A stretch of 64,000 nt of DNA from CAWHJN01 sp963829705 (GTDB taxonomy: Bacteria > Bacteroidota > Rhodothermia > Rhodothermales > BA12), in the NCBI GenBank assembly GCA_963829705.1, contig CAWHJN010000001.1, forward strand, positions 62,001-126,000, read 5' to 3'. The notes beneath the pieces are model-generated. The model saw only the letters and a list, made by a program, of their open reading frames with translations, had not been told where the DNA came from and did no database searches. The first letter of the stretch is position 1. Every line of letters starts with the position of its first letter. Position numbers and translations under genes: made by a program. Positions 1 through 9,446 of the stretch are shown here, piece by piece.

Positions 1-914
1 CCCCAGCAGAACACGGTGCCGTCGTCTTTGAGCGCGCACACGTGGTTGCCTCCGGCGCTCACGGCCTTCACGCCGGAGAGGCCGGCAACGTCCACCGGGG
101 TCGAGGAATCGGCCATACCGCCGTTGCCGAGTTGCCCGCGGAACGAGCTGCCCCAGCACGAGACGGTGCCGTCGCTTTTGAGGGCGCAGGTGGAGCTTTC
201 GCCTGCACTCACGCTGACAGCGTTCGTCAATCCCGCCACGGCGGTCGGCGTCGTGGCAGGGCTCGTGGTCCCGTCGCCCTGAAGAATCCAGCCCCAGCAG
301 ACCACCGTGCCTGCGCCCCGGACGGCGCAGGTGTGCGCGCCGCCCGCGCTCAGGCTCACCACGTCGGTCAGGCCTGGCACGGCGACAGGTGCGGGCGCGT
401 CGGCGGTGGCGGGGAAGCCGAGGAGGCCGTTGGTGCCGCTGCCCCAGCACACGACCGTACCGTCGTTCTTGAGCGCGCAGGTGTGTTGCGCGGCTGTGGT
501 CACGCGCGTGGCGTTGGTGAGGCCGGTCACGTCCACGGGCGTGTTGGCATTCGTGGTGGCCCCGTTGCCGAGCCTGAGGGACTTACCGCTGCCCCAGCAC
601 GCGACCGTTCCATCGCCCCGGACGGCGCACGAGTACGGGACATACGGCCCGGCATCTACCTGCACGACATCCGAGAGCCCCGTGACGGTGCCGACGGTGC
701 GGCGGTCGTCGGCGAGGCCGTCGCCGAGTTCGCCGTCGTTCCCGTTGCCCCAGCAGCCGACGGTGCCGTCGCCCTTGATGGCACAGGTGTGCGAGAAGCC
801 CGCACTGATGGACTGGGCATGAGCGGAGGTGCCGAGCAAAAGCAGCAGGCCCGGCACGACAAAGGCGCGGATCAGGAGGAAACGAGAGCGGAGAGGGGGA
901 GCGATCGTCTGCAT
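1..914 (-). CDS. Exported RCC1-repeat beta-propeller protein (3' end beyond window)
   Basis: Read on the minus strand from an ATG at 914, the frame stays open to the window edge, so the C-terminus is missing. Residues 1-36 look like a Sec signal peptide: a basic start, then a Leu/Val-rich core ending GTSAHA, with cleavage likely before QSIS. The rest is a run of about 50-residue repeats, each carrying the signature CAL(K/R)xDGTVxCWG; at least six copies are visible. This is the RCC1/alpha-tubulin-suppressor fold. Two Cys per repeat suit an extracytoplasmic protein with disulfides. Bacterial RCC1 proteins of this sort are usually secreted or surface proteins of unknown ligand. The missing C-terminus could carry a type IX sorting domain, but that cannot be seen. 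Confidence 0.88.
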   Translation of the reverse strand, partial: MQTIAPPLRSRFLLIRAFVVPGLLLLLGTSAHAQSISAGFSHTCAIKGDGTVGCWGNGNDGELGDGLADDRRTVGTVTGLSDVVQVDAGPYVPYSCAVRGDGTVACWGSGKSLRLGNGATTNANTPVDVTGLTNATRVTTAAQHTCALKNDGTVVCWGSGTNGLLGFPATADAPAPVAVPGLTDVVSLSAGGAHTCAVRGAGTVVCWGWILQGDGTTSPATTPTAVAGLTNAVSVSAGESSTCALKSDGTVSCWGSSFRGQLGNGGMADSSTPVDVAGLSGVKAVSAGGNHVCALKDDGTVFCW

Positions 915-980
915 GGCTGGGTCAGGGAGGTGGAGGCCATGCAAGAGTAGAGGCGGTGTTGCCGGGAGCACCATCCCCCA

Positions 981-1037
981 AAAATGTGATTCGGCGCATC
1001 CGCCACATGCCGATATGCGTGGCGGATGCGCCGAATC
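981..1037 (-). terminator. Intrinsic terminator with a 19-bp perfect stem
   Basis: GATTCGGCGCATCCGCCAC at 988-1006 is exactly complementary to 1019-1037, with a 12-base loop. Read on the minus strand, the stem is followed by ACATTTTTGG. This is a strong terminator placed just after the stop of the minus-strand membrane operon ending at 1058. It separates that operon from the RCC1 gene downstream. Confidence 0.85.
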
Positions 1038-1057
1038 CCGGCTGTCGCGTGAGCAGG

Positions 1058-1648
1058 TCAGCTTCGCGGCTCGGTACCCGCAGCGGAGGACCTCCGTGCC
1101 GCTTCCTGAAACAGCACGCCCGAGGCGGTATAGAGCGCCGCGAAAAAGCCGTTCAGCAAGACGACCTCCCAGGGCCATATCACGCTTTCCGAGCCCCATC
1201 GTGTGACCAGTACGACCCCGACGATCAGGCCCAGCGCGGCGGCCACCGCGAACATTGCGCGCGCCATTCCCTGCGCGCGCAACCGCGCGAGGATGACGCC
1301 GAATATCCCGACCAAGAGCGCGACGAAATACATCATGTTGGCGAGGTTGCCTTCGCTCCCGATGATGCCCACGGCGCCGCTTATCCAGATGATGAGGAAG
1401 GTGGCCGTGAGCGCTATGCCCACCGCGACGCGGTACGCCGTGTTGCGCGTCGTCCGCACGGCCAACTCCAACACGAACCCGGTGCCGTAGATGAGGGCGC
1501 CCGCGAAGATGAAATCAAACGCCGTCCATTGCACCTCGTCGGTGAACTGCATGGCGATGAGGGGCAGCAGCAGCAAAAGCGTGGCCGCCGCCCAGGCCAC
1601 GATCCTGAGGGGGTGGGTGGGCCGGCTGCCCGTGTGGTGTTCTGTCAT
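1058..1648 (-). CDS. Polytopic membrane protein of unknown function
   Basis: The protein is 196 residues from ATG 1648. That start is chosen because it forms an ATGA overlap with the stop of the upstream gene; an upstream in-frame extension only reads through that gene. It has about six hydrophobic segments, beginning with IVAWAAATLLLLLPLIAM, with short loops and a C-terminal tail rich in Ala, Arg and Ser. I see no catalytic motif or recognisable transporter signature. It is translationally coupled to the 88-residue membrane protein, ends at a strong terminator, and is divergent from a membrane-bound winged-helix regulator that may control it (inference). Confidence 0.75.
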   Translation of the reverse strand: MTEHHTGSRPTHPLRIVAWAAATLLLLLPLIAMQFTDEVQWTAFDFIFAGALIYGTGFVLELAVRTTRNTAYRVAVGIALTATFLIIWISGAVGIIGSEGNLANMMYFVALLVGIFGVILARLRAQGMARAMFAVAAALGLIVGVVLVTRWGSESVIWPWEVVLLNGFFAALYTASGVLFQEAARRSSAAGTEPRS

Positions 1649-1911
1649 GGCTTTACTTCTGTTGAGGGGTGAGCAGGTCCGTGATGCGCCCGAATGCGGA
1701 CGTGCGTGAAGGCATACCATCCGCCGCCCAGCACAACCAGCAGGAGAGGAAGCGCGCCGGGTTCGCTTTCGGCGTATATCATGTAGGCCATGAGGGCAAC
1801 GCCTATCACGAAGAGGATGGCCGATAGGAGCCTCTGCATCTTTAGCTTCCTGGCGTCGTCACGGTGCCCGTGCCGCACGCCCTCGTGTGCTGTGTTTTCT
1901 GACTTTAGCAT
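1645..1911 (-). CDS. Small two-helix membrane protein
   Basis: This 88-residue protein has two predicted membrane helices (about residues 27-47 and 52-68) and a charged N-terminus. An internal ATG at residue 25 (MQRLLSAILF) is an alternative start that would remove the polar leader. The stop overlaps the ATG of the next gene by four bases, so the two form an operon. I do not recognise the family. The start lies about 140 bases from the divergent regulator, so the intergenic region probably holds both promoters. Confidence 0.65.
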   Translation of the reverse strand: MLKSENTAHEGVRHGHRDDARKLKMQRLLSAILFVIGVALMAYMIYAESEPGALPLLLVVLGGGWYAFTHVRIRAHHGPAHPSTEVKP

Positions 1912-2050
1912 CGTTTCGTTGTGGATCGTTGGTGAAGGTGGGAGTGGATGGGGGAGGCGACGCTTCCGCTCGGTTGTAACATGCGAAAAGGCCGCCTGCG
2001 CGGCGTGAGCCCCTTCTGAGATTTACGTGAGCATGGATAAGGACGACCCG

Positions 2051-3184
2051 ATGTACCGCTTTGGCGACTTCCGCCTCGACGCTGCCAACCGGCAACTCTG
2101 GCGCGGAGATGTCCCGGTAGACCTCAACGCCCGGTACTTCGACGCCCTCGTGCTGCTGGTGCAGGAGCACGGCCAACTCGTTGAGAAAGACCGGTTTTTC
2201 GCCGAGGTGTGGGAGGATGTCGTCGTCAGCGACAGCGCGCTCACGCAGTGCATCAAGGACGTCCGCAAGCAACTCGGCGACGACGCCTCGAATCCCCGGT
2301 TCATCCAGACGGTGCCCCGGCACGGCTACCGGTTCATCGGCGCGGTGGAGCGTGTTCGTTCCGAAGCCGCTGTGGATGCACCGCGTGCGACGGCTGATCT
2401 TCCAGAAAAGGCCGTTCCTCCCCTCGTGGAAGCCGCCTCCCTCGTTGGTGCGTCTGCGCGGAGCCGGGCGCGCGTGCCGCTGTACGATGTGCTGTTCGAC
2501 GGCGCTGCCGGAATGCTCGGCGGCGGGGTGGCGGGCGTGCTGGGCGGATTGCTCTATGGGCTCGGAACCGCCACGACGCCCTCCGGTGCGGGGCCAGGCA
2601 CGGCCTCCATCCTCATCGTGCTGCTCAGTCTCAACGTCTTCGTCGGCCTCGCGGGTGGCCTCGGGGTGAGCTTCGGCATGGCGGCGGCAGCGGTGGCGTC
2701 GGGTGGTCGACCGAGGTGGTGGATCGCGGGGGCTGCCGCCGGAGGGATGGTCGTGGGCGGGCTGGCGCGGCTGCTCGGCGTGGATGCCTTCAACCTGCTC
2801 TTCGGGCGCGCACCAGCAGGTATCACCGGCGGTGTAGAGGGCGCAGTGCTGGGGGCCGCGCTCGCGCTGGGCGCGTACCTCGGCGGCGGGTTCGACGCCA
2901 CGAGGCGCTGGCGCCCGGTGCTCGGAGCGGGGATCGCGGGCGCTGCCGCCGGGGTGCTCATCCCGCTCGCGGGCGGACGCCTCATGGGAGGCAGCCTCGA
3001 ACTGCTGGCCCGCTCGTTCGCCGACTCCCGTCTCCACCTCGACGCGCTGGGCCGCTTTTTCGGTGAGGTGCATTTCGGCCCCACGACGCAGGTGGCCCTC
3101 GGCGGGGTCGAAGGCCTCTTGTTCGGCGGTTGTCTGACCGCGGCTCTCGTGCTGGCACGCCACGCCCGGCGCTCCGAAACGTGA
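2051..3184 (+). CDS. Winged-helix (OmpR/CadC-type) regulator with a polytopic membrane tail
   Basis: Residues 1-95 match the trans_reg_C winged helix: it opens MYRFGDFRLD and ends with the typical QTVPRHGYRFIG wing. About residues 130-370 hold five or more Gly/Ala-rich hydrophobic segments, so the protein appears to be a one-component regulator anchored in the membrane, unlike CadC or ToxR, which have a single helix. I chose ATG 2051 because AAGGA sits seven bases upstream and the family commonly begins here. GTG 2027 and ATG 2033 are possible earlier starts. The divergent two-gene membrane operon is a plausible target (inference). Glycine-zipper-like spacing suggests packed helices, but the signal sensed is unknown. 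Confidence 0.82.
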   Translation: MYRFGDFRLDAANRQLWRGDVPVDLNARYFDALVLLVQEHGQLVEKDRFFAEVWEDVVVSDSALTQCIKDVRKQLGDDASNPRFIQTVPRHGYRFIGAVERVRSEAAVDAPRATADLPEKAVPPLVEAASLVGASARSRARVPLYDVLFDGAAGMLGGGVAGVLGGLLYGLGTATTPSGAGPGTASILIVLLSLNVFVGLAGGLGVSFGMAAAAVASGGRPRWWIAGAAAGGMVVGGLARLLGVDAFNLLFGRAPAGITGGVEGAVLGAALALGAYLGGGFDATRRWRPVLGAGIAGAAAGVLIPLAGGRLMGGSLELLARSFADSRLHLDALGRFFGEVHFGPTTQVALGGVEGLLFGGCLTAALVLARHARRSET

Positions 3185-3220
3185 GCAGCGGGAGGTGACA
3201 CGGTGCAAGGGGGCAGCGTC

Positions 3221-3255
3221 CCTACGATTCCCACCCCGCATCCCGCACCCTGCGT
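3221..3255. repeat. Degenerate heptanucleotide tract (CCCGCAY family)
   Basis: Between two convergent genes the sequence reads in 7-base units: CCTACGA, TTCCCAC, CCCGCAT, CCCGCAC, CCTGCGT. The two central units differ only at the last base. It resembles the other heptad tracts of this window in period and position, but not in motif. Confidence 0.6.
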
Positions 3256-3260
3256 GCCCT

Positions 3261-4115
3261 CTACCGGCGCGTCAGCAGCACGACGCCCAGCGTGATCGTC
3301 GCCGCCCCCAGCAGGCTCCACCCGTCCGGTACGTGGCCGAACAACAAAGCACCCCAGCACGCCGCGAAGACGACCTGCACGTAGCCCGTCGTCGTGGCGC
3401 GCGACGCTTTTTCGAGCGAAAGGCCCTTCGTGAGCGCCACCTGCGCGAGCTGCGTCAGCACGGCCACGGCGAGCAGCAGGCCCCACTCGCGCGGCGTCGG
3501 CCACACGCTGCGGTGCCACGTCAGGAGCGCCGCCGCGGGCAGGCTCACGAGCGGCAGGTAGAACACAATCGTCAGCGGTGCCTCGCGCCCCGCGAGCCGC
3601 CGGATGCTCAGGTAGGCCAGCGACGAGAAGAACGCCCCCGACAACGCCACGGCGACGGCCACCCCGTTGAGCGGCTCGGCAGCACCCCACAGCCCGAACG
3701 GCTTGGCCACGAGCACCAGCCCTGCCAGACACAGCGCCAGGCTGACGGCGCCCCGCCGGCCCAGCGCCTCGCCCAGCAGCGGTGCCGCCAGCAGCGCCAC
3801 GAAGACGGGGTTCATGTACTGGAACAGCGTCGCCTCGGCCAGCGGCAGGCGCGGCAGCGCCCAGAACAAGCACAGCAGCGCGATAAAGCCGAACACGCCC
3901 CGCGCCACCAGCAGGCCGCGGTTGTGGCCCAGCACCGGCAGGTTGCGGCGGCGCAGCAGCGCATACGTCACCCCGAGCGAGAACACCGTCCGCACCAGCA
4001 CGATCTCCGCGGGCGGGATGCGCTCGCCCAGCAGCTTCGCGCACGCCGTCATCAGGCTGAACAGGAAGGCCGCCAGCAGCATCTGCCGGAGGCCGGGCGA
4101 GGGCAGGGAACGCAC
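3261..4115 (-). CDS. EamA/RhaT-type drug/metabolite transporter
   Basis: The 284-residue protein has ten hydrophobic segments arranged as two EamA repeats (about 10-135 and 150-282), the usual size for this family. Recognisable features are the first helix with FLFSLMTACAK, the motif FQYMNPVFVAL at the end of repeat one, and the repeat-two counterpart TGYVQVVFAACWGALLFG. Members export amino acids, nucleosides or other small metabolites; the substrate cannot be told from sequence. The start is GTG 4115; an in-frame ATG at 4082 (MLLAAFLFSL) is an alternative. It is a single-gene unit, convergent with the regulator upstream and divergent from tRNA-Lys. Confidence 0.85.
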   Translation of the reverse strand: MRSLPSPGLRQMLLAAFLFSLMTACAKLLGERIPPAEIVLVRTVFSLGVTYALLRRRNLPVLGHNRGLLVARGVFGFIALLCLFWALPRLPLAEATLFQYMNPVFVALLAAPLLGEALGRRGAVSLALCLAGLVLVAKPFGLWGAAEPLNGVAVAVALSGAFFSSLAYLSIRRLAGREAPLTIVFYLPLVSLPAAALLTWHRSVWPTPREWGLLLAVAVLTQLAQVALTKGLSLEKASRATTTGYVQVVFAACWGALLFGHVPDGWSLLGAATITLGVVLLTRR

Positions 4116-4246
4116 GGCGTCGGGGTGGGGAGGCGGCAGGTTACCGTGGCGGGAAGGGCGGCGGTGTTAAGAATGGATGGAAGGGAACCCCTCTCCGTAA
4201 AGAAGCATTTTCCGCGCCGAACGAGGTCTGATCTCGTTTTCCCAGC

Positions 4247-4319
<73 letters not shown>

Positions 4320-4323
4320 CCCG

Positions 4324-4358
4324 GCGCGGGCGGCGTTTTTGCCGTCCGCGCTTTTTTT
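4324..4358 (+). terminator. Intrinsic terminator of tRNA-Lys
   Basis: GCGCGGGCGGC (4324-4334) pairs with GCCGTCCGCGC (4341-4351) with one G-U pair, followed by seven Ts. It ends the tRNA transcript just before the thioredoxin-like gene. Confidence 0.92.
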
Positions 4359-4377
4359 ATCCCATCCCTCGTTATGA

Positions 4378-4971
4378 CGCTTCCCGCTCGGACTCACCTA
4401 CGACGCTTACAGAGAGACGTGGCACGCGGCGCTCGAAGCCCCGCTGCCCGTTGGCGATCCCGCCGCCCGCCGCGTCCACTTTTTCCGCAAGTACAACCTC
4501 GAAAGGAGTGCCCGCGTCGAGGAGGCTTACGAACCCTCCGAGAGGCTCCGCGAGCAGCTGGCACTCATCGACGCGCCGCAGACGTGGATGGTGCTCACCG
4601 AGGCGTGGTGCGTCGATTCTGCCTTCAGCCTGCCCGTCATCGCCCGTGCAGCGATGCTGAGCGACGCGGTGACGCTCTCCATCCTGCCCCGCGACGCGCA
4701 CCTGGAGATCATGGACCGCTACCTCACCGGCGGCAGCCGCAGCATCCCCAAACTCGTCGCCTTCGACGCCGACGGCAACGAGCTGTTCACGTGGGGGCCG
4801 CGCCCCGCCGCTGGATTGGCTTTCCGGCAGAGCCTCGTGGAGCAGGGGATGGACAAGCCGCTCATCTCAGCCCGTATGGTGGACTGGTACGAGGCGGGCG
4901 GCTGGCAGCAGGTCGAGGACGAACTCGCCGCGTGCCTCGAAAACGCGCGCGTGCGCCAGGCCGCGAACTGA
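4378..4971 (+). CDS. Thioredoxin-family protein, start lost by an apparent frameshift
   Basis: The frame 4378-4971 encodes about 198 residues. The core VLTEAWCVDSAF, then a cis-Pro-like IPKLVAFDADGNELFTWGPRP, matches the single-Cys thioredoxin branch common in Bacteroidota (usual WCGDA). The N-terminal part (FPLGLTYDAYRETW onward) also looks conserved, yet this frame opens straight after a TGA at 4375 and has no ATG, GTG or TTG until 4588. ATG 4374 lies in the neighbouring frame; removing one base near 4380 would give a normal start, MTFPLGL. So the gene is either damaged or misread by one base; the alternative is a 127-residue product from 4588 lacking the first helices. It follows the tRNA terminator. 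Confidence 0.75.
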   Translation, partial: RFPLGLTYDAYRETWHAALEAPLPVGDPAARRVHFFRKYNLERSARVEEAYEPSERLREQLALIDAPQTWMVLTEAWCVDSAFSLPVIARAAMLSDAVTLSILPRDAHLEIMDRYLTGGSRSIPKLVAFDADGNELFTWGPRPAAGLAFRQSLVEQGMDKPLISARMVDWYEAGGWQQVEDELAACLENARVRQAAN

Positions 4972-5064
4972 CCCGGCAGATTGGGAAAGTCCGGTAGTAT
5001 GCCGCCAGATGGCGCGGATTCACCCGGTGTGCGGGCGATCTTGACCGCTCTCTACCCCACAGAT

Positions 5065-5862
5065 ATGAACGACGACTGGACGCGCTGTCACGACCTGGCC
5101 CTCGTATTCCTCGCCCTCGCCTACGGCCCCGATCACCAGCTTGCCGAGCGCGAACTGGCCCTCATCACCGACGCCCTCGACGGGTGGGGGCGTGACGGAG
5201 ACGACGTGCAGGAGGTGGTGATGGAAGCCCTCGCGGTGCTGCTTGAACCTGGCATCCAGGCCGATGACGTCGTCACGCGGGCACTCGACCGGCTCGCCGA
5301 GACGTTGAGCCTCGAAGACCGCCAGCGCGCCGTCGAAGAACTCGTCCGCATCGCCGACGCCGACGGCACGCTGCTCCGCACTGAGCGGACCACCATCGCC
5401 ATGATCGCGCGCCGCTGGAACGTCAAAGAGCACGCCGTCTCGCTGCTCGACGCCACGCACGGCGACGCCGACGACTGGACGCTGCTGCACGACATCGGCT
5501 TCGTCTACGTCATCCTCGCCCACAGCACCGACGGCGACCTCTCCCGGCCCGAACTCGACGAGATCGTGCAGCGCATGGCCGGCTGGCAGCCGGATTGGGA
5601 CGAGGAGCAGATCCGGGTGGTGCTGCGGCAGGTGCTGACGCAGTACGGCAGCGCCCCCGGTGCGGAGGCCATCCACCGTTCGCTCGCCAGTATTCGCCAC
5701 CGTCTGCCCGTGGTGCAGCGCCTCGCCCTCATCGACGACCTCTACGCCATCGCCGAAGCCGATGGTCAGGTACTCGACGCCGAACGCGAGATGATCGTGA
5801 TGCTCACCGGCCGGTGGCAGGTGGATGAGACTCGGCAGCCGTCCGAAGACCCCGCCGTGTGA
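5065..5862 (+). CDS. Duplicated TerB-like domain protein
   Basis: About 265 residues from ATG 5065. Two TerB-like helical modules are visible: the first (about 5-130) starts HDLALVFLALAYGPDHQLAERE, the second (about 140-260) starts LLHDIGFVYVILAHSTDG. Each ends in an acidic, EF-hand-like turn (ADADGTLLRTER and AEADGQVLDAER). TerB-like domains bind divalent metal in some proteins and occur in stress-related proteins; tellurite resistance itself is not implied. Upstream in-frame starts at 4981 (TTG) and 4999 (ATG) are possible, but 5065 begins just before the first domain, as is usual. No operon partner follows. Confidence 0.75.
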   Translation: MNDDWTRCHDLALVFLALAYGPDHQLAERELALITDALDGWGRDGDDVQEVVMEALAVLLEPGIQADDVVTRALDRLAETLSLEDRQRAVEELVRIADADGTLLRTERTTIAMIARRWNVKEHAVSLLDATHGDADDWTLLHDIGFVYVILAHSTDGDLSRPELDEIVQRMAGWQPDWDEEQIRVVLRQVLTQYGSAPGAEAIHRSLASIRHRLPVVQRLALIDDLYAIAEADGQVLDAEREMIVMLTGRWQVDETRQPSEDPAV

Positions 5863-6073
5863 CGCCCCTGCGGATGCACCCTCAGGTCAATCCGGTCGCA
5901 GAAGAATGGACCGGTGCGTTACGGGGTTTTGGGGATGAGCAGGTCGAATGAGCCCGCTGTGACGACGTGCAATGGCCCCTCGCGCCGAAGGGCGGGGGCT
6001 GTGAACGGCTTTTTCTGCACGGGTGCGGAAAGATGAGAGGAGGTCCTGTCGGCAGGTGGTTGTTGGGAGTGCC
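5863..6073. other. Intergenic stretch without a gene
   Basis: No coding frame convinces here. An imperfect hairpin of GCCCC-CGC against GCG-GGGGC lies near 5975-6000, but the following T run is about ten bases away, so a terminator for the TerB-like gene is only possible, not shown. Confidence 0.4.
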
Positions 6074-6214
6074 TCAGCGTGCGATGGTGAGCGTGCGGGT
6101 GCGCGAGCGCCCGGCTGCGTCGAGGCGGTAGACGTAGAGGCCCGCCGGTAGGCGCGACGTGTCGAGCGCGACCTCGTGGCGTCCATCCTTTGCGCCTGAA
6201 GTAGCTCGGATGCC
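6074..6214 (-). pseudogene. Orphan C-terminal sorting domain of a type IX secretion cargo
   Basis: The last 46 codons before a TGA at 6074 encode GAKDGRHEV, then SRLPAGLYVYRLDAAG, then RTRTLTIAR. This is the classic end of a Por/type IX secretion type-A C-terminal sorting domain: (G)RHEV-(D)-LPxGxYxYRL followed by a short basic beta strand. Upstream, the frame runs into FxsA in another frame, and no cargo protein or signal peptide is attached. It therefore looks like the 3' stump of a lost secreted protein. It implies the organism has, or recently had, type IX secretion. Confidence 0.75.
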
Positions 6215-6276
6215 CAGGTGGCAGTCCTCTGCCACAGGATGCCGTGCTCCGACCTTCCGTTTTGCTCCCACTTCTG

Positions 6277-6759
6277 CTACACGTCGTCCGTGTGGCGCGG
6301 CGACACGCGCGGCTGGCCCTGCCAGTCCTCGTCTGCGGGCGGGATGGGAGCGTTGCCCATCGTGTAGACGGAAAACAGGAGCGAGCCGTCCTGCTGCTTG
6401 CGCGCCAGGCGCTTCTCGATGGCGCGGCGCACGACGGCGCGCGTGGCGGGAATGAGACCCATAAAGCCGAAAAAGTCGGTGAGCAGCCCTGGCGTCACCA
6501 GCAGCGCGCCCGCAACGAGAATGATGACGCCGTCCAGCAATTCCTTGCCCGGCAGTTCGGCGTGGTCGAGTCGTGCTTTCAGGCGCTGCCACGCGCTCAG
6601 TCCCTCGCGCTTGGCGAGGTAGCCGCCGAGGATACCCGTGCCGAGGATGAGCGCCACCGTAGGCCAGAAGCCCGTGAAGCGATGGAACTGCAGCAGCAGC
6701 GCCAGTTCGACGGCGGGAAGTATGATGAAAAGCGCCAGCAGGCGCGTGAGCCATTTCAT
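6277..6759 (-). CDS. fxsA: FxsA family membrane protein
   Basis: 160 residues from ATG 6759. It has the FxsA pattern: an N-terminal helix with PAVELALLLQ, a second helix with the Gly-rich ILGTGILGGYLAKREGLSAW, and a third region VAGALLVTPGLLTDFFGF, all strongly conserved in this family. In E. coli, FxsA is an inner-membrane protein that relieves F-plasmid exclusion of phage T7; the ordinary cellular role is unknown. The cytoplasmic C-terminal tail is polar. It is divergent from a flavoprotein gene 42 bases away. Confidence 0.92.
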   Translation of the reverse strand: MKWLTRLLALFIILPAVELALLLQFHRFTGFWPTVALILGTGILGGYLAKREGLSAWQRLKARLDHAELPGKELLDGVIILVAGALLVTPGLLTDFFGFMGLIPATRAVVRRAIEKRLARKQQDGSLLFSVYTMGNAPIPPADEDWQGQPRVSPRHTDDV

Positions 6760-6801
6760 AGCATTCGGGAGGCAATTCCCTACAAACGACCGACTTCTCC
6801 T

Positions 6802-7845
6802 ATGGCTCCACCCTTCCACACGCCCCGCGTCGGCATCATCGGGGCCGGGATGGCCGGGCTGGGCGTTGCCATTGCGCTGCACGACGCGCCCGTCGAAACC
6901 ATCCTGATCGAGAAAAGCCACGGACCGTCGGGGCGTGCCGCCACCCGCCGCCGCGACGGCATTGCGTACGACCACGGAGCCAACTTTATTGACTTGAGCG
7001 CGGTGGAGGAGGTGCGCGGTGTGTTCGAGCGCTGGGTACCGGAGCACGAACGCGCGCCGGTAGCGGGTGCGATCTGGACGCACGATGCGGAAGGAAACCG
7101 CTCGCCCGGTCGCAACGAAATCCAGCAGCGATTCTCGCTGAAAGACGGCATCAGCCGGCTCGGGCGGCATCTGAGCGAGGCCAGCGGAGCCGTGCTGCGT
7201 ACCGAAACCCGCGCCACGTCGGTGCATCGCGCGGAAACCGGGTGGATCGTCGAGGCAGAAGAAGAAAAAACCCTCGGGCCTTTCGATGCGCTCGTCCTCA
7301 CGCCGCCCGCGCCACAGGCCGCCGCGCTGCTCACGCACGACGATCAGGCCGATCTGCGCCGCGCACTCGCAGACGTGTCGTACCGGTCGCAGTTTTCCGT
7401 CGTGCTGGCGCTCACGCACCCGCTGCCCGCGCACGACGGCATCTATGCCTACCTCAACACCGACCGCACGCACCCCATCGCGTGGCTGTCGTTCGAGTCG
7501 CGCAAACCGGGGCACGTGCCCGAGGGCCAGGAAGTGCTGATCGTGCAGATGGCCCATGCGTGGACGGCGGAGCACTACGACGATGACCGCGACGACCTCG
7601 CACAGCGGGCAACCGCGCTCGCCGAACATCTCCTCGGCGCCAGACTCGACGTGGCGTGGCACGACGTGCAGCGCTGGCGCTATGCCCTCCCGAACTCCGC
7701 TCTCGACCTATCCACTGTGCGCGCCGCCGAGGAAACCGGGCTGTACGTGGCGGGCGATGCCGTCGTGGGCAAAGGGCGCGTGGCGGAGTCGCTCGCCTCG
7801 GGCCTCGACGTGGGCCGGCGGGTGCGCGACGCTCTCGGCGGCTGA
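6802..7845 (+). CDS. FAD-dependent NAD(P)-binding oxidoreductase (renalase/amine-oxidase-like)
   Basis: 347 residues. The Rossmann dinucleotide-binding motif VGIIGAGMAGLGVA opens the protein, followed by an acidic end of beta 2 (IEKSHGPSGRAATRR) as in amine-oxidase-like flavoproteins. The C-terminal FAD motif is GLYVAGDAVVGKGRVAESLASG. The middle substrate domain holds WLSFESRKPGH, typical of the small bacterial renalase-like proteins. The substrate is unknown. The start is the ATG just before the dinucleotide fold. It ends one base before the convergent CAP-domain gene. Confidence 0.87.
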   Translation: MAPPFHTPRVGIIGAGMAGLGVAIALHDAPVETILIEKSHGPSGRAATRRRDGIAYDHGANFIDLSAVEEVRGVFERWVPEHERAPVAGAIWTHDAEGNRSPGRNEIQQRFSLKDGISRLGRHLSEASGAVLRTETRATSVHRAETGWIVEAEEEKTLGPFDALVLTPPAPQAAALLTHDDQADLRRALADVSYRSQFSVVLALTHPLPAHDGIYAYLNTDRTHPIAWLSFESRKPGHVPEGQEVLIVQMAHAWTAEHYDDDRDDLAQRATALAEHLLGARLDVAWHDVQRWRYALPNSALDLSTVRAAEETGLYVAGDAVVGKGRVAESLASGLDVGRRVRDALGG

Positions 7846-8420
7846 CTCAGCAGAACACGTCGGTGAAGTAGATCGAATCGTCCTGCCCAAAGGCGACGCC
7901 GATGGCGTGGCGGCGCGACTCTGCGTTGAGCAGGTTGCGGCGGTGGCCGGGGCTGTTCATCCACTCGGTGACCGCCTGCCGGGCGAGGGCGTCTTCGTCG
8001 AGGTAGTCGTACGTCGTGCGTGTACCCGTGGCCGTCGTCTCACGCTTGTAGCCGGAGTAGCGGTACGACTGAAAGAGGTTCTCGGCGAAGCCAGTGTAGG
8101 TCACGTCGCCGACCTCGTAGCGGCACCGCAGCCCAAGAGCTTTTGCGCGCGCGTTGGCGTCGTCGCCGTCGGGGTTCTGGTGGGCGAAGAAAGCGCGCCG
8201 CGCCATGTCTTCGCTGTGCGTTTTTGCGAGCGGCACGAGGGCATCGTCCCATTCGAGAAGGGAGCGGTTTTCCTGCGCCCGCGCCCGGTTGACCTCGGCG
8301 TGCGTCCTCCTCGCCAGCGAGGCGGCGTCGAGTGCGGGGCGGGCCTCCGGTGCGGCGTCGGAGCGCGGTGGGGCCGCAGGCGTCGCGCATGCGGCGACGA
8401 ACAGCAGGCCGACGAGCAGG

Positions 8421-9407
<987 letters not shown>

Positions 9408-9446
9408 AGGCGCGGGGGTGGGTGAGGAGAGAGAGAAGGAAAACGG

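Noticed and set aside
4981..5064. TTG 4981 or ATG 4999 as the start of the TerB-like gene
   Set aside because: Possible, but the added residues (GKSGSMPPDGADSPG) look non-coding and the domain begins right after ATG 5065.
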